Positions 45,844 through 57,392 of a DNA stretch of 64,000 bases are shown piece after piece. Source of the stretch: Styela clava. Taxonomy: Eukaryota > Chordata > Ascidiacea > Stolidobranchia > Styelidae. The stretch spans positions 12,152,001 to 12,216,000 of the forward strand of contig NC_135262.1 in NCBI RefSeq assembly GCF_964204865.1, read 5' to 3'. The notes under the pieces are model-generated. The model was given only the letters and a program-made list of their open reading frames with translations, did no database searches and was not told where the DNA came from. Numbering within the stretch: the stretch's first letter is position 1; every line of letters begins with the position of its first letter. The position numbers and the translations under genes were made by a program.

Positions 45844-47577
45844 CATGGATATCACTTCACTCAGGCCATCATGAAGAATGTGCGTCACAATAATTTGGCT
45901 CGCCTATACAACAAGTGAGTGGTTAACCATATTTATATATGTCTTTGTACATCTTTCACTTCTTTTGTATTAACATGTTTTTATTTTGTTTTAGGGACGC
46001 TGGAACAAGAGACCTGATCAAGCATGTCATGGCGCTGTGCTATATACCACCTATGTTTATTACGTCCAGATTCAAATCACTGAAAGAAAAGATGCAAACT
46101 CAAGAACTTTGCCGAATATTTTCAAAACACGAGCTATACAACAGTGTCTGGACTCCCAATGATTGGTCAGTATTCGACGTAGAAATTAGAGATGTTACGA
46201 TGTATCGGTATCGGATATCGGTATCGGCAATATCGGCCATTTTTTCGGTATCGGTCATGTATCGATATCGGTTGGATTAAGGCCGATATTTCCGATATAT
46301 TTACCTTTTCGATATGGTCTAGAATGTTTTCAAAGATAAGTTGGAATACTACTTTTTAATTTATTTTTTGTCTCAAGAGATCGTGAGCTATGACATACAT
46401 GTCCCCACCCCGCGAGAGAATAGGATTCACGTGTTTTTAGCTATTTATCAGCCAAACTAGCTCAACTAATGTGACTATTTTCGCTGTCAAATTTTTATAT
46501 TGACATTTTTAATATTACATAGTAATTATGAAGAAATATATCAACACAATTAGGCGCTCAGTTTTAAGCATACAGTGGAATTGGGGTCCTTATTAACGGC
46601 ACATGGACTTTCGGCACGGGTATAAATTCTGACTGTTTGTCGTCAAGTACGAGTGTCATTTAGTGCGTCGACATCGATAAACTAAATTCCGACACAATTA
46701 TCCCTCTACGCAGGTATTAATTTTAATTTTGTTTAACTACACAATTTCTTCATAGATATATTGACATGACCGCCTAGCTAGCCCCAGCTAGACTGTCTCA
46801 AAATATATGATAGCAATTGTAAAATATTATAAAATAGTGAAGCAAATAAACATCCTTGACGGTTATAGGTAGGCCTTTTTTGGTCGGGGCTGATTGATAT
46901 TCTTTCATGTTGGCTTTGACTTATGGCGTCGACGATTACGATTAGCCACGAAATAAAATATTTGTAAAATGCTTTTAATTTGAACGTAGGCGGCGGCGGT
47001 GGGTGATATTCGATATTTTTTTAAACACGAATAACGATATTCTAAGGTCGCGATATTGACATTAAATTCAAATTGGATATCCCGGCTTGTGAGTTTTCTA
47101 ATTGAACACCAAGAATACTAAAGCATATGGATACCGAACATTAATTTCATATTATGTGATACATCTTTTTATTCGATCTGAAATAATGTGAACTATGAAC
47201 AACGCTCTAAGACCATTGTTTTAACCCGTCTGTCTTACACAGCACACCTAATCAAGTATTAATTACATAGTATCGGTATCGGAATATCGGTAATATCGGA
47301 CTTTTTGTAGTATCGGCGTATCGGTATCGGCGTTTTTGACTGGTATCGGATCGGTATCGGTATCGGCGACAAAAGTGGTATCGGTACATCTCTAGTAGAA
47401 ATAAGAACCAACAATCATCTGGAAGGTTGGCACCGCCATTCACCGAACTTCAGAGCCCGTGTTCGGGATTTTTTTGGATCGAGGTCGTTTCTTCGATTCG
47501 GACTTTTGCCACCGGATGAAGTCGACCCGATCGTTTCAACAGTTCATTCGATGACATCAACGATTTGCGTTGATTAA
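45844..47577 (+). pseudogene. MULE-type transposase C-terminal relic, split by a hAT insertion
   Basis: Segment 1 45844-45914 (HGYHFTQAIMKNVR), intron 45915-45994 (GTGAGT to TTTTAG), segment 2 45995-46186 (RDLIKHVMALCYIPP), then a 1.2-kb insertion, then segment 3 47403-47577 (RTNNHLEGWHRHSPNF, ending in a stop). 'FHFTQA', 'ALA/C.IP' and 'TNN.EGWH' in this order mark the C-terminal half of Mutator-like transposases common in animal genomes, often with FLYWCH or PHD fingers. The frame is maintained across the insertion's target repeat. The N-terminal catalytic half is not found upstream, where a MITE-like hairpin lies. Inactive. Confidence 0.8.
46187..47394. mobile_element. Non-autonomous hAT-type element inside the MULE relic
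   Basis: The ends TAGAGATGTTACGATGTATC and the inverse TCGGTACATCTCTA are followed by TATCGG-rich arrays at both ends. Perfect 8-bp target repeats GTAGAAAT lie at 46179-46186 and 47395-47402. It is 1208 bp. The TATCGG repeats make short Arg/Tyr-rich frames that are not genes. Confidence 0.92.
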
Positions 47578-48442
47578 TTGGAGTGAATGTCAAATATCTT
47601 TTTAGTAGCCTACGTTTATTAACCTTTCTTCTCTTGATTTTTCAATATATTTATTAGGAGCAATAAAAATGACTGAACTCCGTTGCCAGACGGTAATTGT
47701 CTGCTCCAACAAGTGCACGTTCTACATCTTTATATTGAGCTTTTGTGTGAGCAATTAGACACATGATAAAATGACCATTGTTGGTATATATACAATACAT
47801 GGTGCCGATTTAGTATGTCTGTATGTGATATACCTACATGGTTCTACTTGAACTTCCAAGTGTTACATCATTGCTGACTTATTTCTAATTGGTTACGGTT
47901 AAGTGTTAAAGTAATAAATGAGGAAATCGAAGCTCGGGGAAATCCAATTGTTAAGTAGCTAGGCAATAGTCGCACGCTAAATATCGCATTTCATATAATT
48001 TTAATAATATAGCCTACACTGGACTTGAAAAGTCAAACGTGCTAGAAAAAAGCCAAAACGTTCAATTGGGCAATAAAAAGCCAATATGACAACCCTGAGC
48101 TGGAGAGCTATTAAATACGGATGTTTTCCAGAACTTTGACCCCTGAAAAACAACTTTTCTGACGTCTCAATCGCTTTGCCGGGACCGAAAAGACGATGTT
48201 GCGTTGGTTTATTAAGCAATTTCTCTTAGCCGTCATATTGTGGTTTGATAAGTGCGATAGTCTATTATTTGTCTGAGCGACCGACGCCTTGACGCCAAAT
48301 GATCAAACTTTTCGCTTTGCCGGTTTCGATTCGTCCCAGAAGGGCTACGTTGAATCTCACAAGCGTCAGAAACATAAAAGTCGACAGTGGTGCATGATTG
48401 CCACCAGGTAAACTCATGTTGATAATAAATGGAGCACAACCG
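47578..48442. other. No gene recognised
   Basis: AT-rich, only short frames. Possibly older transposon sequence. Confidence 0.4.
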
Positions 48443-48512
48443 GTGTTAGCAAAACGATGTAATTTGCCGACGTTTCAAATTTCTATACAGAAAAACTTCA
48501 TCAGGCCATAAT
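48443..48512 (-). repeat. Penelope/retrozyme-like end with hammerhead-like core
   Basis: Minus strand reads CCTGATGAAGTTTTTCTGTA, TAGAAATTTGAAACGTCGGC, then AAATTACATCG. CTGATGA ... GAAAC ... GTC is the order of the hammerhead core, and text of this kind is seen at the ends of Penelope-like and related retroelements. Stem II (TTTCT/AGAAA) is weak and stem III is nearly absent, so activity as a single unit is doubtful. Confidence 0.35.
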
Positions 48513-48975
48513 ATGGAAAGGACACAAGTGGATATATATAGAGCAAAAAAAAGAAAATAGGAAAAATATGAAAAAATAATCATGGCGTCAACTCTAATCT
48601 AAAAGGATGATAATAAGATAATATATATAAATAAACAAATTAGCGCAAGTTCAAACAAACGAGGATTATTCAAACAATGATTTATACACAGGCGGGAAAA
48701 GTGTGGTTTCTTTGAAAAAAATATCACGTTATCGACTAGGTCCTATTTAGGAAAAGGGCTTATATCAAAATATTGTTTTTAAATTAAGGTTAGGTATCAT
48801 TTTAGGGAAAACATGGTGGCTGTTATTTTGGCAATATTGCCTTTGTAATTTTAATTCATAATATATGTTGTTTGGCTGATATTGCGGTATTCAAACATAT
48901 ATTTACTGTGCTAGTTTCGTTTTTACCTGTGTTCATTGATTTGTTTATGTTTTTATATTATCTGGTGTAATAAAC

Positions 48976-51900
48976 CAATGACATTAAACAACATGATGCG
49001 CAACTCCGACATTTTTGTCCGAAGATCGTATTCAATAGCACGCTCCAATGCACATACTTGACGAGACGAAAACGAGCGGACGTGTGCTGCTTTCGAGGCG
49101 TAGCACGAATGGTGTTCGTGCCTGCTTTGACAGTTGTTGTCGATTTTAATGATATTTTTGAAAGTTGGGGTAAAATAAAATCGGTAAAAGGTAAGGTGAA
49201 TACTATTGTTGTATATCACACCCGGGCATCGCACTGTTAGGTACATGTGGGAAAGCCAGCCTTTGTCAAATACTACGAAGTTATTAATTCAGTACGGTAC
49301 GTAGTTGCCCATTTGCCGAAATTACATATTTACTTACCCCTTATGGTTTCAAATAGTTCATGCACCTCCAGTTAGATTTTTTTAATCAGTGAGGATATAT
49401 ACTCATTGTTGATTGCTGCTCATTGTAACATACTATTGCGCATTCACTTTTATTTGCGTATTGTATCAAAGTGTTAACAAGTTCACCTAACATTTCACTC
49501 ATACCGGTCTATATTGTATAGTCTGATTTCTCAAGTATTTGGAGCCACGAATGCTTGTAAATTTCTGACTAAACCCTTTTTATTAGTTGGTTTATATACC
49601 AAATTCAGTAAAATATTTTTTACTTAAAACATGAGATATTGGATTTATTAGCTTTTCCATTCTAAATCATATAGACTGCTTTATTTATTCTTAACGAAAA
49701 TTAATAAATCTCCTCTCTTTCTTCAGATGTGAAAGTTGTGGACAAACCTGTCTAAGCATTGTGAGACTCTTGCAGTACAAGAGACAATAGCAGAAATAGT
49801 AAGTATATCAATCAAGAAATTAAGCCGACATAAAGCAAAACTTTCAACTATTCGTCTAATCTCAATTTCCTATTATTTATTCACAGGACAACTATAGCAG
49901 ACGGGGAGATATCAGAAGTCTGGCGACATATCAGTGACAGTGTGATTCCAAGAAATATAATGTTTGCAATAGAAAAACAACCTATGGAGGCATGCAAAGA
50001 CATTTGACCCTCCGGTAGAGTTGTTTATGGCCCCCGCATCCTGCAGGGCTTGAGGGAAATAACTAAAAATTCCAAAGCGTAAGATTGCATAAGCGGTCTT
50101 ATTTGTAAAAAGGCACAAAACACGCCAGACATACTTAAAACAGCTTTGGAAATGAGGATTACGGGTACCTCACTGCACCTGTGTTATATTTGGTTCATCA
50201 ACTTTTGGTAGTACTATAGAAGAAATTCCGGAAGGGGTATAATCATCATTCATGATAAAATACTATCATATATTTTTTGAACAACTTCAATCTAGACCAG
50301 GGATCTCAAACTCGCGGCCCCAGAGAACTTCCAGTGCGGCTCTCGAACGCTTAACAATAATTGTAATAGTATTTTGGAAGTTTTTTTTTTATCTAAATGT
50401 AATAGATTTTTCAAACCTTCTAAAGTGAAATTGATTTTTCACACAGAAAACAATTTACTGAAAGTAGTTTTGGAATATTAATTTGTTTTGTCCACATTTT
50501 GACCCAATTAAGAATACACATCAAGCTAGCAAAAGAATACTTGAATAAAACACTTGAGTAATTAAATTAAACGCAAAGTACATGAAGAAAGTGGCATTTT
50601 CGAAGAAAATGGGAGTTGTAACATTTCTGCTCTTCACAAAATTCTGAAGCACATTGTTTAATTTGTCATATTCCCATCAATACAATCAAAAAACACAATA
50701 AGCTCAGCAGTCAATATGACAAATTCGAAGACCAACTTCGAACAGAAAATTTCCATGTGTTTGTATATTAATATAATTATACAACGACTTAGTTACTAAA
50801 AATCAATATCAATAATAATTCAAGCAATCCTATGCCACGCAATGTAGTGCAAATGTCTTGTCGAAAAAATCTGTCATTTGTTTTTTTACTGATCTATACA
50901 TGAAATGATAAAAGTAACTTTTTTGCATTACTGGAATTAATTAAACATTCGTAAAGATCCAGATAAACCCATGATCATGTGGCCTCGTTAGTTAGAGTTG
51001 GTACTATAAAATCATTTCGAACTGGCCTTAGTATGCTGGTGGCACAAAAAAGATGCCAAACGCCAGGACAAATGTAATTATTAAAACATTGAGTTTAAAC
51101 TGTAGTATTTTTGTTAATTTTAGGTTCATATATTTAGATTAAGTTATTTTTAGTGTATGTATTCTTCTTTCTTTATTCAAAGCTTGTTCAAAAATGATTT
51201 TGATGGTTGTACATAGAATTTTACGATTTTTTATAATAAATACTGTAACTTGCAAATGTTGCAATAATAGTGGAATGCAAATATTAATATGTAATTGCAT
51301 TTGAAATTGAAGAAAATAATAAAACTTAATCCAACTGTTTAGTTGCATCACAATATATGTCACAAACTAAAACTATCTTAAAAATATCTTTTAAGTATAC
51401 ATTATCAAAAACTGTTTGCGGCTCTTTTTACAATTTTCAAAATGCAATGCGGCTCTCGAAAACCCATGAGTTTGACACCACTGATCTATTCTAGACGATT
51501 CAAGCATTGCTTTGGGAAATTATATCACTTCAATTAAATTGAAATAATCTCGCTATATGAAATACAAAATCGTTGCTATCATAAAGGTAAACCAATTCAG
51601 CCACTCGAAATATATTGGCCTTCACAAAGCAATGGAGGCAAAATTGAGAGTTCATGAGCTATGAACATTTGTTCTTTTCTTTGTCTTGAACTTTTCATAC
51701 TCCATAGCCCCTATTAATTTTTTTAATTTTAATTACCATGTGATGGTCATACATATCTTTAACTTGTATTTTCTGTCATGATGTATTATCTCAATGTGCC
51801 AAACTATTAATTAGTGTGCATATTTTGCTTCCAGATGACATAAATGTATTGTCATGTTTATTACCTCAGCTTGGAGTATTGACAAGAAAAAGGTGCCAGT

Positions 51901-52773
51901 AAATTAGGTAAAAAAATTTTCAATTCATTGTTATAATCAGAATTCACAATCAATAGGAATTATAAACAGCCAACAATCAGTGAGAATTATATGCGAAATC
52001 CCGCAGAATAAATTTGTCTAAAATCGGAGGAAGGCAAAAAATATAGGTAGTTTCCATCCACACAAGCATTTCAAGAAGACTTGCTCGAGCCAAACTAAAT
52101 GAGCATCGTCAGGTGATCGGTAAGGCTGCAAGTTGAATTCAGCCCTGCAACCTCCTGCATAGAAGATAATATTAATTAGTGGGCTATGAGCTAAATTCCT
52201 AAATTTAAACAAACCTATCTACGATGCATTATGTACCAGCAATGTTACCTACGATTAACTGAATATATAATATGTCTAATAAATTCACCTACAAAAGCAA
52301 GTTCGATAGGTGCAAACTTTGTGTTATGGAATTGTATCGCAGCACAGTTTTGTATGACACCCTCTTTAAATGAAATTTCAATGATTAAGCGCAAACATTA
52401 AAATTACTAACTTTGAACTTTGTCATTATCGGCAAAATGTTCCACACAAATCTTTCCGCTATCGCGTTTGTAATCTTCTCTGATAAAAAAAAAACGTCTA
52501 TGATGTCCAGAATTGCTCTTTACAGCTTGCCTGTTATTCCAGCTTTCCAAGTAAGCAAAACTTCTTAGATATAGAGATTATTTTGTTTCGTTACAGGCGC
52601 AAAAAGGCAGGTACTACACGTAAAAAAGACGCCGAGTAGCAAAAGCGAGCGGAAAACGGACGCGAAAGGCGACGAGAAATATGTGCATTGGAGCGTATCA
52701 TGAAATATAATGTTTCGCCTGTAGTCTTATGGAGTGACGTCAGAGTTGCCTATCATGTTGTTTAATGTCATTG
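48976..52773. mobile_element. 3.8-kb TIR element, superfamily unknown
   Basis: The left end CAATGACATTAAACAACATG and its inverse at the right end (CATGTTGTTTAATGTCATTG, ending 52773) are exact. The inverted similarity continues through GCAACTC.GAC and ACGCTCCAATGCACATA about 75-110 bases in. Flanks are a perfect 7-bp repeat AATAAAC (48969-48975 and 52774-52780). No transposase is recognised inside; a hAT element occupies 50298-51483. Long TIRs and a 7-bp duplication do not single out a known superfamily by eye. Confidence 0.8.
50298..51483. mobile_element. Non-autonomous hAT-type element nested in the 3.8-kb element
   Basis: The left end CAGGGATCTCAAACTCGCGG and the right end CATGAGTTTGACACCACTG are inverted with mismatches. 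GTGCGGCTCTCG near the left end matches GCGGCTCTCGAAAACCCATG near the right. Flanks ATCTAGAC and ATCTATTC agree at 6 of 8 bases. Noncoding, 1186 bp. Confidence 0.78.
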
Positions 52774-52780
52774 AATAAAC

Positions 52781-54619
52781 TAATTGAATTGAATATCTGT
52801 CTGATCATCGGCACAAATTTCAATTGTTACCTCATTATTGACTTCATCCTGATTGGGAAATAAGCAGAAAAGACAATACTTAGGTAAACATTATTTTCCT
52901 ATTTCCTGAGTCATTTCAATTTATTGTCAGAAATTTTTTGTCGCCTTAAACAGTTCGTAACTCACTTCATCCTGACCTAAACCTATCCATCCCCATGGCT
53001 ACCTCGATTGATGTTGCCCTGGTGTCTCTCTCGTTTCCGTGGGACCATTTGAAAGCTCTCTCGTTTCGACGATAGACTTTCAACTTTTCCGAGGCGCGTA
53101 ATGGATTTCCGATTGGATTTGACATGAAATCAATCATTTGCGTTGATTTTTCTCGCATATTCTCCTGATCTTGATTCGTTTCTCATCATGTATCAAACGC
53201 TAGTATATCCCAGCCCACCATAAGGTGCTAATTTTGGCAGTTTTATATATTTGCGAAAGTCGTGGTTAATATTACGGCCAACCAATGACATTAAACAATG
53301 TTGTTTAATGTCATTGGGCAAACGTATCAGTCAAAAACACCCACAAAATATTAGCCAAGATGGCTTATCGGAATCGCTTCCCCACCTGTATTTGGCCTTA
53401 TTTTTTGTATTTGCGTATTTTCTCAATATCATTGCGTGACCTGGTTCCGTAGTACCCGAGCTGTACATATAAATAGAACTAAAGAGCTCTCCATAAGTGT
53501 GTGTACCAATATGAAGACAACTAATATTGTTCGCCTACTCTACACCAAGTTGTGTAAAGGGACAGAAACCTATGGGCACAGGATATATTCACTTGGCTAA
53601 CACGCACACACAATCCCCGAACTCGTAATAGAACTAGAATAAGAAAAATCTGAATCAAAATGGGCACTCGCAGTATATTATAGAAATATGATATTTGTGG
53701 TGATCAATCAATCAATCGATATTAGAAAATAGACAATTATATTTCATTCGATTGGTAAATATTTGTCCATTTTATAAAACTGGAAATCCACGCCAGGAGT
53801 TGAAAATAATTAACCAAATATGACCGTATATAGCCGTATCGCTATCATCCAGTCATTTACCGAAAACTGTTTATGTGTTGTTTTATTATTATTATTATTT
53901 GTATCATCATGTTTCTGGTTTGACGAAAATATAAATTCTCTCTCTTCATTCCCTTACCGACACCTTGTGGTTAATAAACCTTGCCTTCTGCTTCTAGCGT
54001 TTTGTGGAAAGGCTTACGAACAGACTATCGCTCCTTCGCAAAAAGCTTTGGAGGTTGTAGACTATGTCAGTATGTAGGCGACACTACAGTACCGGTACCT
54101 GTAAGCTAGCTTAACAATTTGTTTTACATCACACTGATTCCTTTCACCAAATTTCAATAAAAAATATTAATCTGCGAATTGTTCAGTTAGAGATTTTTTG
54201 AGATTAATGATTTTTTAGGCAGAACTGGGACAGGCGGCAGGGCAGCAATCACAAGCTGACAAACACAAAATGGATTGTGCTTGCGTGCATTTTTATGCAA
54301 ACTGTTACCCAAGAAATAGGGAGGTCGCATTTCTGAGATACTTTCATGACGTTATTGTGACAGTACAACACCCACCAAAATGGAAGAGTACGGTAATCAT
54401 TTTCGATGATAATATACGACAACGTGTCGAAAGATAATACACGACTTATTCAATAACTAGCGAGCAATTGAAAAAACCTTCCTCTAATTTTATTATTCTG
54501 ATTCATTTTTGTAGAATGACAAAATAGTTCTTTCTGAATCTTCAATAAAATAGCTGCTATTCCAGTCTATATCTATGTTGGGAATTATTTAAAACAAGTC
54601 TCAGATAGATCAGAAAACC
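52781..54619. other. Intergenic upstream of MARCHF6
   Basis: Apart from the 53282 palindrome nothing firm is seen. The frame at 53820-54077 has a hydrophobic run but no recognisable family. A possible acceptor (TCTCAG) lies about 20 bases before the MARCHF6 ATG. Confidence 0.4.
53282..53317. repeat. Near-perfect 36-bp palindrome of the 3.8-kb element's termini
   Basis: CCAATGACATTAAACA, three bases off centre, then TGTTTAATGTCATTGG. Both halves are the terminal sequence of the element at 48976-52773, placed tail to tail with nothing between, 0.5 kb from that element's right end. Confidence 0.85.
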
Positions 54620-57352
54620 ATGGCCTCTGTCGAAGAGAGCGATTATATTTGTCGTGTATGTAGATCTGAAGGTTCCCAAGACAAACCACTTTATCATCCA
54701 TGTATTTGTACTGGAAGTATACGATATGTACATCAGGACTGTTTGGTACAATGGCTTCGCCACAGCAAAAAAGAATATTGTGAATTGTGCAAGCATAAGT
54801 ATTCGTTCAAGCCAATTTATAGTGCTGATATGCCCACTCGTCTGCCAGTAACTGACCTCGTGTATGGGTTATTCCGCAGCATATTCATGGCTGTAAGATC
54901 ATGGTTGCATTATACCTTGGTAGCGGTGGCTTGGTTAGGTATTGTCCCCCTAACCGCTTGTCGAATTTATAAATGTCTTTTTACCGGATCGGTAAGATCT
55001 TTACTGAGCTTACCAATGGATATGCTTTCTACTGAAAATGTAGGACAGGATATTTTATGTGGATCATTGGTCGTGGCTTGCACGATGGCTTCTTTCATCG
55101 GATTAGTGTGGCTTCGCGAACAAATCATGAATGGTGGCATGCCAGGCTGGCTAAATAGAAACGGTCCTGATAACGTCGCTGTAGCTCCGAATGCAGAAGT
55201 TGCGATAAATGATGATAACAATAACATAGAACATGGAGTCCCGAATGCTGAAGATATTGTTGAACAAGAAGAGGATGAATCGGATGATTCTGAAGACATA
55301 GATGAGGAGGAGGAAGATGCGGAACCAGAAGAGATTCAGCTGGATGGTGCTGAAGTTGAAGATCTGGAGGAAAATGAAGTGGATGTACAAAATGAAGGAG
55401 ATGATGGCAATTGGAATGCACTTGAATGGGATAGAGCTGCGGAAGAATTAACGTGGGAAAGAATGTTGGGACTCGATGGATCTCTAGTTTTTCTCGAGCA
55501 TGTATTCTGGGTTGTTTCACTCAACACTCTTTTCATTCTTGTATTTGCATTTTGTCCGTATCATCTTGGACATTTTGTTCTTGCAGCGGTTGACCTTGAT
55601 GTTTACCTCGTTGCTTCACGATTCGAAGGATTCCTCACCACTTTATTCGGATACGTTATTTTGACCGTGGCATTTTTTGTGTGTCATGCTGCTATGTTTT
55701 TGTTGAAAATGCAACGATCTGGAAGAGTTCTTGGGATTTTGTATATTGTATTGAAAGTAGCTCTGCTAGTTATGTTTGAAATGGGTGTTTTCCCACTTGT
55801 ATGTGGATGGTGGTTGGACATTTGCTCACTACAGCTTTTTAATACAACTGTTCAAGAAAGAGTTACTAATTACATAAATTCACCTGGAACGTCGACTTTT
55901 TTCCATTGGTTATTAGGAATGATTTATATATTTTACACAGCTTCATTCATGCTGCTTTTAAAAGAAGTTTTGCGTCCTGGCGCATTATGGTTCCTACGCA
56001 ATTTAAACGATCCGGATTTCAACCCGATTCAAGAAATGATCCACTTACCATTGTACAGACATATTCGAAGATTTTTACTTTCAGTCGTTATATTTGGATC
56101 TGCAGTTCTAATGATGATTTATTTGCCAGTGCAAATGATACTTCGTTATTCACCCAACTTTCTACCATATCATGTTAATTTACGTAAAGATGTTCCAATC
56201 AGTGATTTATCTCTTGAACTTATCCTACTGCAAGTTATCATACCTGCTTTACTAGAGCAAGGCCAGACAAGGCAATGGTTGAAATCAATAATAAAGATTT
56301 GGGCGAAAGTTGTTGGTACTTTACTAGGTGTAAAGTCATATCTTCTTGGTGATACTGACGGCGATGCCAGAGCTCAAAATGAAAATCAAATTCAACCTCA
56401 ACGGGCGGTAAATAATAATGATGAAAATCAAGAAGAAGTTCCAGTTGTGCCATTTCAGCAGCAAAATTTACACCCAGAACCACAACAGATGGCTTTAGAT
56501 GGCGAGATACATCAACCCTATACTCGCCCAAATTATTTTGTGACTAGAATTGTGCTTTTGCTACTTTTAATGTGTGCAACGCTTTCATTGATCAGCCTTA
56601 CAGTAATGGTCGTACCTGTGGGAATTGGACGATATTTATTTAGTTTGTGGTTAGGTACTGAAAATGCTAATTTTATACATGATTTATATCCTACAGCTTT
56701 GGGGTTATATACATGCTGGCTGATGGGACATTTGGTAAACTTATCAATGGTATGGTTTCCTCGGGGTTCAAGAGCGATTTGGTCAGAGTGTAAAACATTG
56801 ATTAAAATGATTTCTAAAATTGCGATTGTTGGGGGTTTTGTTTTTGGATTATTTCCACTATTGTTCGGATTGCTTTTTGAGCTGGTAATCGTAATTCCAT
56901 TGAGAGTACCTTTACACCAATCTCCTCTTAATTTTCTTTGGCAAGATTGGGTGCTTGGAATTCTTTTAGTTAAGTTAGCAGTTGCTTTAACCTTGCTCGG
57001 CCCCCAATGGAAAATAAGAATTGCTATAGAGAGGGTCTTTCATCAAGGACCTAGAAATTTCAGTCTTCGTGATATGTACGTTGATGTTATTCATCCCATT
57101 ATGTGTAGTCTTTTATTATCTTTAACTGTGCCATATGTGATTGCTCATTCGGCCACATATGTTTTAGGTTTGCCACACGATTTTTCAAATATTTTATTAC
57201 GTCGTATATATCCTTGTCTCATTTCCTTTTTTGCACTAGTTTCTTTTCTCATGTTTGAAGCGAAGCAGTTTCGTCGATTGTGCGATCATATCAAAAATGA
57301 ACGTTATCTTGTTGGGAAAAGATTACTCAATTACGAGCCTGCTAAAGCCTAA
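54620..57352 (+). CDS. MARCHF6: E3 ubiquitin ligase MARCHF6 (TEB4/Doa10)
   Basis: 910 aa in a single exon, the same length as the human protein. MARCHF6 is an ER-membrane ligase for ERAD that degrades sterol-pathway enzymes and N-degron substrates. N-terminal RING-CH finger: C11, C14, C28, C30, H38, C41, C54, C57 (CRVC, CIC, H..C, CELC) with the typical W45. Then TM segments (HYTLVAVAWLGIVPLTACRIYK first), an acidic stretch at about 210-260 rich in Glu/Asp, and a long polytopic body of about a dozen further TM helices, ending with the conserved C-terminal element ERYLVGKRLLNYEP. No frameshift. AATAAA follows 35 bases after the stop. Vertebrate MARCHF6 has many introns, so the intronless structure is notable; an intact full-length frame argues for a working gene. 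Confidence 0.97.
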   Translation: MASVEESDYICRVCRSEGSQDKPLYHPCICTGSIRYVHQDCLVQWLRHSKKEYCELCKHKYSFKPIYSADMPTRLPVTDLVYGLFRSIFMAVRSWLHYTLVAVAWLGIVPLTACRIYKCLFTGSVRSLLSLPMDMLSTENVGQDILCGSLVVACTMASFIGLVWLREQIMNGGMPGWLNRNGPDNVAVAPNAEVAINDDNNNIEHGVPNAEDIVEQEEDESDDSEDIDEEEEDAEPEEIQLDGAEVEDLEENEVDVQNEGDDGNWNALEWDRAAEELTWERMLGLDGSLVFLEHVFWVVSLNTLFILVFAFCPYHLGHFVLAAVDLDVYLVASRFEGFLTTLFGYVILTVAFFVCHAAMFLLKMQRSGRVLGILYIVLKVALLVMFEMGVFPLVCGWWLDICSLQLFNTTVQERVTNYINSPGTSTFFHWLLGMIYIFYTASFMLLLKEVLRPGALWFLRNLNDPDFNPIQEMIHLPLYRHIRRFLLSVVIFGSAVLMMIYLPVQMILRYSPNFLPYHVNLRKDVPISDLSLELILLQVIIPALLEQGQTRQWLKSIIKIWAKVVGTLLGVKSYLLGDTDGDARAQNENQIQPQRAVNNNDENQEEVPVVPFQQQNLHPEPQQMALDGEIHQPYTRPNYFVTRIVLLLLLMCATLSLISLTVMVVPVGIGRYLFSLWLGTENANFIHDLYPTALGLYTCWLMGHLVNLSMVWFPRGSRAIWSECKTLIKMISKIAIVGGFVFGLFPLLFGLLFELVIVIPLRVPLHQSPLNFLWQDWVLGILLVKLAVALTLLGPQWKIRIAIERVFHQGPRNFSLRDMYVDVIHPIMCSLLLSLTVPYVIAHSATYVLGLPHDFSNILLRRIYPCLISFFALVSFLMFEAKQFRRLCDHIKNERYLVGKRLLNYEPAKA

Positions 57353-57386
57353 ATAATTTTAATTTGATATCAATTTGTTATTATTG

Positions 57387-57392
57387 AATAAA
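57387..57392 (+). terminator. Polyadenylation signal of MARCHF6
   Basis: AATAAA 35 bases past the MARCHF6 stop codon, followed by a T-rich tract. Confidence 0.7.

Noticed and set aside
53820-54077. 85-codon frame with a hydrophobic start, candidate secreted protein
   Set aside because: The hydrophobic run is from a TTATTATTATTATT tract; no cleavage site logic, no homology.
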